DNA from: Nocardioides phosphati
GTDB lineage: Bacteria > Actinomycetota > Actinomycetes > Propionibacteriales > Nocardioidaceae
Assembly (NCBI RefSeq): GCF_014646375.1
Contig: NZ_BMNI01000005.1
Location: forward strand, 62,001 to 126,000
Direction of reading: 5' to 3'
Length of the DNA: 64,000 nt
The position numbers were made by a program, and so were the translations under genes. The stretch's first letter is position 1. Every line of letters starts with the position of its first letter. The notes beneath the pieces were generated by a model. The model saw nothing but the letters and a program-made list of their open reading frames with translations. It was not told the DNA's origin and made no database searches. Of this stretch, positions 43,486-52,202 are shown one piece after another.

Positions 43486-43944
43486 ATGGGACTCAAGGAC
43501 CAGCTCCGCACCGACCTGACCACCGCCATGAAGGCGCGTGACAAGGAGACGTCCGGCACGCTCCGCATGATCATGACCGCGATCGGCGCCGCAGAGGTCG
43601 CCGGCAAGGACCGCGTCGAGCTCAGCGACGAGCAGGTCCTCGCCGTGCTCACCACGGAGGCGAAGAAGCGTCGCGAGGCTGCTGCGGCGTTCGACGAGGG
43701 CGGTCGGGCCGACATGGCCGACAAGGAGCGCAGTGAGCTCGCGGTCATCGTGACCTACCTGCCCGAGCAGCTCACCGAGGACGAGATCGCGAAGATCGTC
43801 GCCGACGCCGTCGAGAAGACCGGTGCCGCGGGCGAGGGCATGCGCGCCATGGGCAAGGTCATGGGCCTGGTCCAGCCGCAGGTCAAGGGCCGCGCCGACG
43901 GCAGCATCGTCGCCGCCGAGGTGAAGAAGCAGCTCGGTTCCTGA
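43486..43944 (+). CDS. GatB/YqeY-domain protein
   Basis: A 152-residue soluble helical protein. LKDQLRTDLTTAMKARDKETSGTLRMI is the standard YqeY opening and LPEQLTEDEIAKIV the second block. The domain is the tail domain of GatB amidotransferases; free-standing YqeY has no settled role, though tRNA or aminoacylation links are proposed. The start is uncertain: ATG 43486 matches the family N-terminus, while in-frame ATG 43477 sits 8 nt after AAGG. It is divergent from the metallophosphoesterase. Confidence 0.88.
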   Translation: MGLKDQLRTDLTTAMKARDKETSGTLRMIMTAIGAAEVAGKDRVELSDEQVLAVLTTEAKKRREAAAAFDEGGRADMADKERSELAVIVTYLPEQLTEDEIAKIVADAVEKTGAAGEGMRAMGKVMGLVQPQVKGRADGSIVAAEVKKQLGS

Positions 43945-43959
43945 CCCCACGACGTACGA

Positions 43960-43994
43960 CGAAGGGCGCGGATCTCGTCGATCCGCGCCCTTCG
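43960..43994. terminator. Bidirectional terminator between yqeY-like and ponA2-like genes
   Basis: Perfect 15-bp stem CGAAGGGCGCGGATC / GATCCGCGCCCTTCG with a 5-nt loop, between convergent stops at 43944 and 44017. Confidence 0.9.
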
Positions 43995-44016
43995 TGCGTG
44001 GCAGGCCAGCCTGCGG

Positions 44017-46407
44017 CTAGTGGTGCCCGCCGCCTCCGCCACCCGGCTTGGTGGTGGTCGTGGGCGTCGCCGTCGCCGACTGCTTCTTCTTCTTCGTGGG
44101 CTTCGGCTTCGGCGGCGGGGGCGGCGGCGTGCCGTCGCTGATGTAGATCGTCACCAGGCTGCCGCTGCCGGTGGTCGCGCCGGAGCCCGGGCTCGTGTAG
44201 GCCACCGTGCCCTGGGGGTAGCTCGAGTCGACCTGGCCGCCGGCGATGGTGACGGTGAAGCCGGCGTCCTCGAGCGTCTTCTGCGCCTGCTCCGGGCTCT
44301 GGCCGTAGACCGCGGGGACCGTGACGATGACGCCCTTGATGTCCTCGGCCGACGGCACGTGGAACGGGATGTCGGGCAGGAACGGCGCGATGGCCGTCAT
44401 GACCGCCGCCCAGATGGGACCGGTCGTGCCGGCACCGGATCCGTTGCCGATGTAGCGACCGCCGATCGAGTGGCCGTTGAGGCTGTCGGGGTGGCCGGCG
44501 GAGTTGACGCCCGCGATCATCGCCGACATCGCGATGTTCGGCGTGTAGCCCGTGAACCACGTCGCGAACGACTCGTTGGTCGTGCCGGACTTGCCGGCGG
44601 TCGGCTGGAGCACGGGCAGGCCGTAGCCGGTGCCACCGGGCTTGAAGACGCCCTGGAGCACGTCGTTGACGGCGTCCGCAACCGGGGTGGGCAGCACCTT
44701 CGAGCACTGCTTGGGGTACGACTTCACGACGTTCTTGTTGCTGTCGAGGAGCGCCGTCACCGGGCGCGACGCGCAGTGCTCGCCGCGCGCGCCGAACGTC
44801 GCATAGGCCTCCGCGATCTCGAGCGGGGAGGCGAGGCCGACGCCGAGGGTGAAGGTCGGGACGAGCTCGTTGCCCGGGTTGTCGAGGCCGACGCCCATCG
44901 CCTTGGCGAGCTTGTAGGGCTTGCAGACGCCGGTCTTCCGCTCGAGCTGGGCGTAGAACGTGTTGATCGAGCCCGCGGTGCCCGTGTAGAGGTTGCGGTT
45001 GCCGCCCTGCTCGCCACCGGCGTTGTGCCAGACGTGGCTGCCGACGAAGTTGCCGCGACCGGGACAGTTCGCGTAGTCGGCGAGGTTCGTGTAGAGCTGC
45101 GGCGGCGAGTTGAAGGTGGTCGTCAACGGGATCCCGTCGCGGATCGCCGTCGCCAGCACGAACGCCTTGAACGTCGAGCCCGGCTGGAAGCCGCCCGAGC
45201 CGCCGTACTCCGGAGGGACGACGTAGTTGATCATCGACTCGCCACGCGCGGCCTTGAGGCCCATCGGGCGCGACTGTGCGATCGCGCGGACCGCGCCGGT
45301 GCCCGGCTCGACGAGGGCGATCGCGCCGACGGCGCTGTCGGTCGGGTAGACGTAGCGCTGCACGGCCTCGTCGGCGGCGTCCTGGAAGCGCGGGTCGAGC
45401 GTCGTCTTGATCGTCAGGCCGCCCGACTGGAGCAGTGCCTTGCGCTCCTCGCGGGAGGCGCCGAGGGCCGGGTCCTTGAGGAGGTAGTTGACGACGTAGT
45501 CGCAGAAGAACGGCGCGCGGCTGAACATGCAGCCGTTGCGGCTCGGGGTGATGTCGAGCCCGAGGCCCTTCTTCGCCTCTGCCTTCGCCTTCGCGACCGG
45601 GATGACGTGGAGCTGCGCCATGCGCTCGATGACGATGTTGCGGCGGTCGAACGCCTTGCTGGGGTTGCGCGTCGGGTCGTAGCCGACGGGGTTCTTCACC
45701 AGGCCCGCGAGGAGCGCGGCCTGCCGCAGCGTCAGGCGCTTGGCGTCGGTGGAGAAGTAGTGGCGCGCGGCCGCCTGGACGCCGTAGACGCCGTCGCCGA
45801 AGTAGGCGAGGTTGAGGTAGCGCTCCAGGATCCAGTCCTTGGAGTGCTCCTCCTCGAAGGCGATCGCGTAGCGGAGCTCCTTGATCTTGCGCGCGACGCT
45901 CTGCTCGGTCGCGGCCCGCTGCTCGGCCTTGGTCTTCGCCTGCGACAGCAGGGTCAGCTTGACCATCTGCTGGGTGATCGACGAGCCGCCCTGGACCGTG
46001 CCGCCTGCGGCCGAGTTGGTCGCCAGCGCGCGCAGCGTGCCCTTCAGGTCGATCGCGCCGTGCTGGTAGAAGCGGTAGTCCTCGATCGAGATGATCGCCT
46101 GGCGCATCACGGTGGCGACCTGGGTGAGCGGGACGTTGACGCGGTTCTCGTCGTAGAGCGTCGCGATCGGCGTGCCGTCCTTGGCGACGATCCGCGAGGC
46201 CTGGGCCAGCGGCTTCGTCTCGAGCGACTCAGGCAGGTTGTTCATCGAGTCGGAGACGTCGCGGGCGGCGAAGCCGAGGACGCCGGCGAACGGGATGGCG
46301 AGGCCGGCCACGACGATGCCGAGAACGGCGGCGACCATCGCCATCACACCCAGGTGCGCGAGCACCTGGTTGGGCGGAATCCGGTCGTCGTCCAGGGGGT
46401 CAGACAT
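44017..46407 (-). CDS. ponA2: Bifunctional penicillin-binding protein 1A/PonA2-type with PASTA domain
   Basis: A 796-residue peptidoglycan polymerase and crosslinker. A transmembrane helix lies at about 18-44. The glycosyltransferase-51 domain (about 60-240) has ISIEDYRFYQHGAIDLKG and GGSSITQQMVK. The transpeptidase domain (about 340-640) has STFK near 400 (Ser nucleophile), SIN and KSGT. A PASTA domain follows (about 680-745, VIVTVPAVYGQSPEQAQ), then a Pro/Lys/Thr/Gly-rich tail ending in GGGGGGHH. Domain order matches class A PBP PonA2. It is divergent from the whiB4-like gene, as in mycobacteria. A perfect 24-bp palindrome lies just upstream. Confidence 0.92.
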   Translation of the reverse strand: MSDPLDDDRIPPNQVLAHLGVMAMVAAVLGIVVAGLAIPFAGVLGFAARDVSDSMNNLPESLETKPLAQASRIVAKDGTPIATLYDENRVNVPLTQVATVMRQAIISIEDYRFYQHGAIDLKGTLRALATNSAAGGTVQGGSSITQQMVKLTLLSQAKTKAEQRAATEQSVARKIKELRYAIAFEEEHSKDWILERYLNLAYFGDGVYGVQAAARHYFSTDAKRLTLRQAALLAGLVKNPVGYDPTRNPSKAFDRRNIVIERMAQLHVIPVAKAKAEAKKGLGLDITPSRNGCMFSRAPFFCDYVVNYLLKDPALGASREERKALLQSGGLTIKTTLDPRFQDAADEAVQRYVYPTDSAVGAIALVEPGTGAVRAIAQSRPMGLKAARGESMINYVVPPEYGGSGGFQPGSTFKAFVLATAIRDGIPLTTTFNSPPQLYTNLADYANCPGRGNFVGSHVWHNAGGEQGGNRNLYTGTAGSINTFYAQLERKTGVCKPYKLAKAMGVGLDNPGNELVPTFTLGVGLASPLEIAEAYATFGARGEHCASRPVTALLDSNKNVVKSYPKQCSKVLPTPVADAVNDVLQGVFKPGGTGYGLPVLQPTAGKSGTTNESFATWFTGYTPNIAMSAMIAGVNSAGHPDSLNGHSIGGRYIGNGSGAGTTGPIWAAVMTAIAPFLPDIPFHVPSAEDIKGVIVTVPAVYGQSPEQAQKTLEDAGFTVTIAGGQVDSSYPQGTVAYTSPGSGATTGSGSLVTIYISDGTPPPPPPKPKPTKKKKQSATATPTTTTKPGGGGGGHH

Positions 46408-46437
46408 GGCGTCAGAGTACGTGAGGACGCGGACAGG

Positions 46438-46461
46438 TCACTTCGGACTAGTCCGAAGTGA
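46438..46461. promoter_or_regulatory. Perfect 24-bp palindrome between ponA2-like and whiB4-like genes
   Basis: Half-site TCACTTCGGACT followed by its exact reverse complement, 30 bp upstream of the PBP start and 117 bp before the WhiB start. A 12-bp perfect half-site is rare by chance in a 170-bp region. A second inverted repeat (GTCTGG near 46485 and CCAGAC near 46503) lies closer to the WhiB gene. It may be an operator or a cruciform/terminator. Confidence 0.65.
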
Positions 46462-46577
46462 CTACCCGGTACTGGTTGAGTCGTGTCTGGTTAGGCCAAC
46501 TGTCCAGACCTACCTTTCCAGTGGGGACAGATACGGGGACCTTCCAACGGGCCCCACTCTCGGATCGGGGTCAGCAC

Positions 46578-46856
46578 ATGTGGGTTGACGAGTGGTCGGG
46601 GCAGGCAGCCTGCCGCGACACCCAGCCGGACACGCTCTTCGTCAAGGGCGCGGAGCAGAACAAGGCGAAGCAGGTCTGCTCGAGCTGCCGCGTCCGCTCG
46701 GAGTGCCTCGCCGAGGCCCTCGAGAACCGCATCGAGTGGGGCGTCTGGGGCGGTCTGACCGAGCGCGAGCGTCGCGCCCTGATCCGCAACAACCCCGGCG
46801 CCTCCTGGGCCGAGGTCCTGCGGGCGGCCAAGTCCGCCGACCGCGTCGGCGTCTGA
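46578..46856 (+). CDS. whiB4: WhiB4-type Fe-S transcription factor
   Basis: A 92-residue WhiB-like protein. The four cluster ligands are Cys12, Cys34, Cys37 and Cys43 (C-x21-C-x2-C-x5-C), followed by the GVWGG turn at 55-59 and a basic C-terminal tail. The segments CRDTQPDTLFVKGAEQNKAKQ and GLTERERRALIRNNPGASW match WhiB4 (WblA in Streptomyces) better than WhiB1-3. WhiB4 is an O2/NO-responsive regulator of redox genes in mycobacteria. The ATG at 46578 is chosen; a longer frame lacks family similarity. Its stop is 7 bp from the convergent ArsA-like gene. Confidence 0.88.
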   Translation: MWVDEWSGQAACRDTQPDTLFVKGAEQNKAKQVCSSCRVRSECLAEALENRIEWGVWGGLTERERRALIRNNPGASWAEVLRAAKSADRVGV

Positions 46857-46863
46857 CGCAGCC

Positions 46864-48099
46864 TCAGCCCTGGTCGGCGAGGAGCTGACCGATCCGGCGC
46901 AGGCCGTCGAGGTCGTGGACGTCACCGGCGAGTGCCGGGACGACCGCTGTGGCGACGCCCGGGTGAGCGGTCGCGAAGCGTGAGCGCAGGGTGCGCTCGC
47001 GCTCGACGATCCGCACGCGGTCCGCGTGCAGGCGCAGCAGGCCTGCGGTGAGCTCGTCGCCGGAGTCGGCGTCGCCGTCGCGCAGCTTCTCCGCCGCAGC
47101 CATCGCGGCGTCGGCCGACAGGTTGCCGGCCGGCAGCGGGCTGGCCCGGTTGACCACCAGGCCGGCGAGCGGCATCCGGTCGCCGGTGAGCCGCTCGACG
47201 AAGTACGCCGCCTCGCGCAGCGCGTCGGGCTCGGGAGCCGCCACGACGAGGAACGCCGTGCCGCGATCCTGGAGCAGCGCGTACGTCTGCTGGGCCCGCT
47301 GGCGGAAGCCGCCGAAGAGCGTGTCGAACGCGGTGACGAACATCTTGAGGTCGGTCAGCACCTGGGCGCCGATGATCTTGGTGAGCGCGCTGACGACGAG
47401 GGAGAAGCCGGCGCCCATCACCTTCGCGGGCCCCTTGGCCGGCGCGAGCAGCAGCCGGATGAAGCGTCCGTCGAGGAAGCTGGAGAGCCGCTCGGGGGCG
47501 TCGAGGAAGTCGAGCGCCGAGCGCGACGGCGGCGTGTCGACGACGATCAGGTCGTAGGTGCCGGCAGCGCGCGCGTCGCGGTGGAGCTGGCCCAGCTTCT
47601 CCATCGCCATGTACTCCTGCGTGCCCGCGAACGAGCTCGACAGCGCGATGTAGAAGGGGTTCTCCAGGATCGCCTTCGCCTTCTCGGGCGTGGCCTGCGC
47701 CTCGACGACCTCGTCGAAGGTGCGCTTCATGTCGAGCATCATCGCGTCGAGGCTGCCCCCGGCCGCGGCGTCGCCGGCCGAACCGACGCCGGGCACCGGG
47801 CGCGGGGTGTTGTCGAGCTGCTCGATGCCCATCGACTGCGCGAGGCGGCGGGCGGGGTCGATGGTCAGCACGACCACCTTGCGCCCGAGCTCGGCAGCGC
47901 GCAGTGCGAGGGCGGCGGAGGTCGTCGTCTTGCCGACGCCGCCGGAGCCGCAGCACACGAGGATGTGCGTCTCCGGGTCGGTGAGCAGGGCGTCGATGTC
48001 GAGCGACGGCGTGGTGGCCGGCGTACCGGGAGGGGTGGCGAGGGGGCCGCGGCGCACCTTGGTGTCGGCCGGGCGGCTCGTCGGTGTCTGTCGGCTCAT
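46864..48099 (-). CDS. ArsA/Get3-like ATPase, second of pair
   Basis: A 411-residue P-loop ATPase. CCGSGGVGKTTTSAALA is the deviant Walker A of the ArsA/Get3/MinD class, TIDPARRLAQSMG the switch I-like signature, and VVDTPPSRSALDFL the switch II region. Arsenic-binding Cys residues are not obvious, and there is no ars operon, so arsenite transport is unlikely. With the gene at 48164-49183 it matches the mycobacterial Rv3679/Rv3680 pair, which I recall forms a heterocomplex needed for stress tolerance. N-terminal residues 1-35 are a basic Thr/Pro-rich extension. The ATG is at 48099. Confidence 0.88.
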   Translation of the reverse strand: MSRQTPTSRPADTKVRRGPLATPPGTPATTPSLDIDALLTDPETHILVCCGSGGVGKTTTSAALALRAAELGRKVVVLTIDPARRLAQSMGIEQLDNTPRPVPGVGSAGDAAAGGSLDAMMLDMKRTFDEVVEAQATPEKAKAILENPFYIALSSSFAGTQEYMAMEKLGQLHRDARAAGTYDLIVVDTPPSRSALDFLDAPERLSSFLDGRFIRLLLAPAKGPAKVMGAGFSLVVSALTKIIGAQVLTDLKMFVTAFDTLFGGFRQRAQQTYALLQDRGTAFLVVAAPEPDALREAAYFVERLTGDRMPLAGLVVNRASPLPAGNLSADAAMAAAEKLRDGDADSGDELTAGLLRLHADRVRIVERERTLRSRFATAHPGVATAVVPALAGDVHDLDGLRRIGQLLADQG

Positions 48100-48163
48100 C
48101 GGGGTCCCCGATCGATTGCGTGCGGGGGAGCGCAGCGGAGGAGCGGGGAATCGAGTGGGGTGA

Positions 48164-49183
48164 TCATGCCAGTCCCTGCTCCCGGAGCATGCCGGCGAGC
48201 TCGTAGAGCGCACCGAGGTCGACGCCGCCCGCGATCCGCGGCAGCTCGTACGTCGCGGTGCCCATGCCGGCGACGAGCGCGCGCTGGCTGTCCTCGAGCG
48301 CGCGGCGCTCGGCGTGGTCACGCGCCTCGGCGAGCAGTCCGTCGACGACCGCGTCGTCAGCGGCGACGCCGACCTCGCGCAGGCGGGCCGCGACCGCGGA
48401 GCGGTCGACGGTGTCGTCGGTGATCGAGGCGAGCGTCTCGGAGGAGAGGTCGCGCGGGCGGACCAGGTTGACGATGACGCCACCGACGGGGAGGTGGGCG
48501 GCGCGGAGCTCGGCGATGCCGTCGGCGGTCTCCTGCACCGGCATCTCCTCGAGCACGGTGACCAGGTGGACGGCCGTCTGCGGCGAGCGGAAGAGCGTCA
48601 TCACGGTGTCGGCCTGCGCCTTGACCGGGCCGACCTTCGCCAGGCCGGCGAGCTCGCCGTTGACGTTGAGGAACTGGGTGATCCGGCCGGTCGGCGGTGC
48701 GTCGAGCACGATCGCGTCGTAGCCGAGGCGGTCCTTCGACGACGTGCCCTTGCGGCGTTCGGTCTTGGCCGCCTCGAAGACCTTGCCGGTCAGCAGCACG
48801 TCGCGCACACCCGGCGCGATCGTGGTCGCGAACTCGATGACGCCGAAGCGGTCGAGGGCACGGCCGGCGCGGCCGAGCTTGTAGTACATCGCGAGGTACT
48901 CCAGGAACGCCGACTCCGCGTCGATGTGCAGCGCGTGCACCTCGCCGGGCGTCTCGCCGTTCGCACCGAGCAGGCCGGTCGCGATCCGGCGCTCCTCGTA
49001 GGGCAGCGGCGGCACGTCGAACATCTGGGCGATGCCCTGGCGGCCCTCCACCTCGCAGAGCAGGACGCGCTTGCCGGTGCTGGCCAGCGCGAGCGCGAGG
49101 GCGGCGGCGACGGTGGACTTGCCGGTGCCGCCCTTGCCGGTGACGACGTGGAGTCGCACCTTCGCCTTGTCGCTCGTGCTCAC
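48164..49183 (-). CDS. ArsA/Get3-like ATPase, first of pair
   Basis: A 339-residue P-loop ATPase: VVTGKGGTGKSTVAAALALAL (Walker A), LLCEVEGRQGIAQMF in place of the DPA signature of its partner, and IVLDAPPTGRITQFL as switch II. The divergence of the switch I region suggests the two ATPases play unequal parts in one heterodimer. It starts with GTG at 49183; the partner gene starts 64 bp after its stop. Substrate and client are unknown. Confidence 0.87.
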   Translation of the reverse strand: MSTSDKAKVRLHVVTGKGGTGKSTVAAALALALASTGKRVLLCEVEGRQGIAQMFDVPPLPYEERRIATGLLGANGETPGEVHALHIDAESAFLEYLAMYYKLGRAGRALDRFGVIEFATTIAPGVRDVLLTGKVFEAAKTERRKGTSSKDRLGYDAIVLDAPPTGRITQFLNVNGELAGLAKVGPVKAQADTVMTLFRSPQTAVHLVTVLEEMPVQETADGIAELRAAHLPVGGVIVNLVRPRDLSSETLASITDDTVDRSAVAARLREVGVAADDAVVDGLLAEARDHAERRALEDSQRALVAGMGTATYELPRIAGGVDLGALYELAGMLREQGLA

Positions 49184-49272
49184 GCGCCCGACACTAGCGG
49201 GCGCCCCGCGGGTCGGGCGCGGGAAGGGCGGCCGACTTCGTCACGGTTTCGCGCGCGGGCGATGATGGGCGG

Positions 49273-49728
49273 GTGAAGCCCCACTACCTCGACAAGGCCA
49301 ACCCCGACGTGTACGCCGCGATGCGGGGCGCCGCCGACCTCGTCGCCGAAGCAGCGTCCGCGGCCGGGCTGTCGAAGCTCCTCGTCGAGCTGGTCAGCGT
49401 GCGGGTCTCGCAGCTCAACGGCTGCGCGTACTGCCTCGACGTCCACACCACGAAGCTGCTCGCCGCAGGGGAGACCGCGCGGCGGCTCGGGGTGCTCCCG
49501 GCCTGGCGCGAGACCGGCCTCTTCGACGAGACCGAGCGGGCCGCGCTCGAGCTGGCCGAGGCGATCACGACCCTGCCGGCACCCGAGGAGCGGCTCGCGA
49601 TCGAGTACCGCGTCCGTGAGGTGCTCAGCGACGCAGAGTTCGCCGCGCTGTCGTGGCTGGCGATCTCGATGAACGCCTTCAACCGGGTCTCGATCACCAG
49701 CCGGCACCCGGTCCGCCCGAAGCCGTAG
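49273..49728 (+). CDS. Carboxymuconolactone decarboxylase/AhpD-like protein
   Basis: A 151-residue helical protein with NGCAYCLDVHT, the CxxC-x3-H redox motif of AhpD-like alkylhydroperoxidase proteins. The C-terminal block SWLAISMNAFNRVSITSRHPVRP is also typical. It probably reduces peroxides or serves as a thiol reductant partner; aromatic-ring decarboxylase activity is unlikely with this motif. It starts with GTG at 49273, divergent from the ArsA pair. Confidence 0.88.
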   Translation: MKPHYLDKANPDVYAAMRGAADLVAEAASAAGLSKLLVELVSVRVSQLNGCAYCLDVHTTKLLAAGETARRLGVLPAWRETGLFDETERAALELAEAITTLPAPEERLAIEYRVREVLSDAEFAALSWLAISMNAFNRVSITSRHPVRPKP

Positions 49729-49798
49729 CTGCCCCGCGCGCGACCCGCGCGCGACCCGCGCCTGACGCGCCGTCGGCGCGGGTGACTAACCTCGACCC

Positions 49799-49954
49799 AT
49801 GACCAAGTGGGAATACCAGGTGGCGCCCGTCCTCAACCACGTCGCGGGCCAGATCCTCAACAACTTCGGCCAGGACGGCTGGGAGCTCGTCACCATCACC
49901 GACAACGGCTCGGGCAACCTCGTGGGCTACTTCAAGCGCCCGCTGGAGGGCTGA
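49799..49954 (+). CDS. Small DUF4177-family protein
   Basis: A 51-residue protein too short for most ORF callers: MTKWEYQVAPVLNHV, then NNFGQDGWELVTIT and LVGYFKRPLEG. The W-E-Y start and DGWELV core are the DUF4177 signature. It lies three bases before the RidA start and shares the operon; in mycobacteria an equivalent small gene (Rv3678A, as I recall) sits at the same place. Function unknown. Confidence 0.82.
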   Translation: MTKWEYQVAPVLNHVAGQILNNFGQDGWELVTITDNGSGNLVGYFKRPLEG

Positions 49955-49957
49955 GCC

Positions 49958-50419
49958 GTGACGGTCGAGGCGCGTCTCGCCGATCTCGGGCTGACCGTCC
50001 CGGACGTCGTGCCCCCCGTGGCGGCGTACGTCCCGGCCGTGCGCTCGGGCAACCAGGTCTTCACCGCCGGCCAGCTGCCGATGCGTGACGGCTCCCTGAT
50101 CGCCACCGGCAAGGTCGGCGACGGCGTCACGCCCGAGCAGGCCGCCGAGTGCGCCCGCCAGTGCGCGCTCAACGCGATCGCCGCGGTCAAGTCGGTCATC
50201 GGCGACCTCGAGAAGGTCGTGCGCGTGGTCAAGGTCGTCGCGTTCGTCGCCTCCACGCCCGACTTCACCGGCCAGCCCGGCGTCGCCAACGGCGCCTCGG
50301 AGCTGCTCGCCGCGGCGTTCGGCGACGCGGGCATCCACGCCCGCTCCGCGGTCGGCGTCCCGGTGCTGCCGCTCGACGCGCCGGTCGAGGTCGAGATCCT
50401 CGTCGAAATCGCCGACTGA
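49958..50419 (+). CDS. RidA-family enamine/imine deaminase
   Basis: A 153-residue RidA/YjgF/UK114-family protein. RSGNQVFTAGQLPMRDGSL and ARQCALNAIAAVKSVIGDLEKVVRVVKVVAFV are the family blocks. RidA hydrolyses reactive 2-aminoacrylate-type intermediates. The exact catalytic Arg of archetypal RidA (in a C-terminal RSAVGV-like loop here) appears as HARSAVGVPVLP. The start is a GTG three bases after the DUF4177 stop; a NUDIX gene follows 8 bases later. Confidence 0.87.
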   Translation: MTVEARLADLGLTVPDVVPPVAAYVPAVRSGNQVFTAGQLPMRDGSLIATGKVGDGVTPEQAAECARQCALNAIAAVKSVIGDLEKVVRVVKVVAFVASTPDFTGQPGVANGASELLAAAFGDAGIHARSAVGVPVLPLDAPVEVEILVEIAD

Positions 50420-50427
50420 CCCGTCCC

Positions 50428-51300
50428 ATGGACCCGCGCACGCTGCCGCCGCACCTCGTCGAGATCGCCCGGGAGTACGCCGACGGCCGGCGTACGCCGA
50501 GCGAGCCGCGCGCCGCGGCGACCGTCGTGCTGGTGCGTGACGGCGTGGCTGCGCCCGGAGGCCTGGAGGCGTACCTGCTCCGCCGCCACGTCGGCATGGC
50601 GTTCGCGGCGGGCATGTCGGTCTTCCCCGGTGGAGGGGTCGACCCGCGTGACGCCGACCTCTCCGACGAGCTCTGGGCGGGGCCTGCCCCGGCGCAGTGG
50701 GCGCAGCGTCTCGGCTGCCCGGAGCAGGAGGCCCGTGAGCTGGTCTGCGCCGCGGTGCGCGAGACGTTCGAGGAGTCGGGCGTGCTGCTCGCCGGCACCG
50801 CGTCGTCGGTCGTCGCCGACACCACCGGCGACGACTGGGAGGCCGACCGGCTGGCCCTGGAGTCCCACGACCTCTCGTTCGCCGACTTCCTGACCCGGCG
50901 CGGGCTGGTGCTCCGCACCGACCTGCTGGCGGGCCTGAGCGGCTGGCTCACGCCGACCTTCGAGCCGAAGCGCTACCGCACGTGGTTCTTCGTCGCGGCG
51001 CTCCCGGCCGGGCAGGTGACGCGTGACGTCTCCACCGAGTCCGACCAGGTCGCCTGGTGGTCGATCGGCGACGCACTCGCGGCGGTCGGCGCAGGGGAGA
51101 TGCTGATGCTCCCGCCCACCGCCGTCACCCTCGCGGAGCTCTACGACGCGACGTCTACCGACGCCGCGCTCGCGATCGCACGGGCGCTGCCGTGGGCGAT
51201 GACGGAGCCGGTCTTCGACCTGGAGAGCGAGACGCTGGTGATCCCCGAGCGGTTCCGCGCGGTCGCGGCCCGGGCGCTCGAGCTGGTGGCGGCGCGATGA
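50428..51300 (+). CDS. NUDIX hydrolase-like protein
   Basis: A 290-residue protein with a split Nudix box: FPGGGVDPRD, an insertion of about 35 residues, then AVRETFEESGVLL (the RExxEExG metal-binding core). The N-terminus PRAAATVVLVRDG begins the Nudix fold. Such split-box proteins resemble acyl-CoA pyrophosphatases, but the substrate is uncertain. The ATG at 50428 is within the DUF4177-RidA-NUDIX-MBL operon and its stop overlaps the next start by 4 bp. Confidence 0.83.
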   Translation: MDPRTLPPHLVEIAREYADGRRTPSEPRAAATVVLVRDGVAAPGGLEAYLLRRHVGMAFAAGMSVFPGGGVDPRDADLSDELWAGPAPAQWAQRLGCPEQEARELVCAAVRETFEESGVLLAGTASSVVADTTGDDWEADRLALESHDLSFADFLTRRGLVLRTDLLAGLSGWLTPTFEPKRYRTWFFVAALPAGQVTRDVSTESDQVAWWSIGDALAAVGAGEMLMLPPTAVTLAELYDATSTDAALAIARALPWAMTEPVFDLESETLVIPERFRAVAARALELVAAR

Positions 51301-52124
51301 GCTGGACCGGTGGCAGCTTCGGGGCGGTCGGCGAGTGCGTGCTCGCCCCCAACGCCAACCTGATGACGCTCGACGGCACCAACACCTGGGTGCTGAGCGC
51401 CGGCTCGGGCTCGGTCGTGATCGACCCGGGGCCGCTCGATGCCGAGCACCTCGACCGGGTGACGGAGGTCGCCGGAGACGTCCGTGCCGTCCTGCTCACC
51501 CATCACCACCTGGACCACTCCGAGGCGGCCCGGGCGTTCGCGGAGCGTGTGGGGTGCGGCGTACGCGCGCTGGACCCGGCGTACCGCCTCGGTTCCGAAG
51601 GACTCGGCGACGGTGATGTCGTCGCGGTCGGCGACCTCGAGATCCGCGTGGTCGCGACCCCGGGTCACACGGCCGACTCGCTCAGCTTCTGGCTGCCGTC
51701 CGAGGCGGCGGTGCTGACCGGCGACACCGTGCTCGGGCGGGGGACGACGGTCGTCGCGCACCCCGACGGGCAGCTCGGGGCCTACCTCGACTCGCTCGAC
51801 CGGCTCCACGCGCTCGCCTCCTCGCGGGAGATCACCTCGATCTGGCCCGGCCACGGTCCGGTCATCGACGACGCGCTGGGGGCCCTCGACTTCTACATCG
51901 CCCACCGGCGCGACCGGCTGGGCCAGGTGGAGCAGGCGCTCCTCGACCTCTCGGGCTGCGGCACGCTGCGGGAGGCGCTCACGCACCTCGACCTCGAGCC
52001 TGGCAGCGGCGCGATGCTCACGCCGTCGCGCGTCGTCGAGCACGTCTACCGCGACGTCGACCCCGTGCTGTGGGGTGCGGCCGAGCTCAGCGTGCGCGCC
52101 CAGCTGGCCCACCTCGCCCGCTAG
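51297..52124 (+). CDS. Metallo-beta-lactamase-fold hydrolase
   Basis: A 275-residue MBL hydrolase of the glyoxalase-II/LACTB2-like group. THHHLDHSEAA is the HxHxDH zinc motif, PGHTADS gives the next His, TGDTVLG the bridging Asp, and WPGHGPVI the last His. A C-terminal winged-helix-like part (about 210-275) matches LACTB2-type enzymes, some of which are RNases. Homologous Rv3677c lies next to RidA in mycobacteria. The ATGA overlap shows coupling to the NUDIX gene. Confidence 0.88.
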   Translation: MSWTGGSFGAVGECVLAPNANLMTLDGTNTWVLSAGSGSVVIDPGPLDAEHLDRVTEVAGDVRAVLLTHHHLDHSEAARAFAERVGCGVRALDPAYRLGSEGLGDGDVVAVGDLEIRVVATPGHTADSLSFWLPSEAAVLTGDTVLGRGTTVVAHPDGQLGAYLDSLDRLHALASSREITSIWPGHGPVIDDALGALDFYIAHRRDRLGQVEQALLDLSGCGTLREALTHLDLEPGSGAMLTPSRVVEHVYRDVDPVLWGAAELSVRAQLAHLAR

Positions 52125-52202
52125 GGTTGGCCACGGAGTGCCGGGAAGTCTGGTCGGCCCGCCGGTCATGGCGGTGACGCCCCACCGACCCCGAGGAGCT
52201 CC

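Noticed and set aside
44020..46461. 813-codon plus-strand frame opposite ponA2
   Set aside because: Antisense shadow rich in Arg/Leu/Val; the minus strand carries all PBP catalytic motifs.
46864..49183. ArsA-like pair as an arsenite efflux system
   Set aside because: No arsB, arsC or arsR gene is adjacent and arsenite-binding Cys residues are not seen; the context matches the mycobacterial ATPase pair instead.
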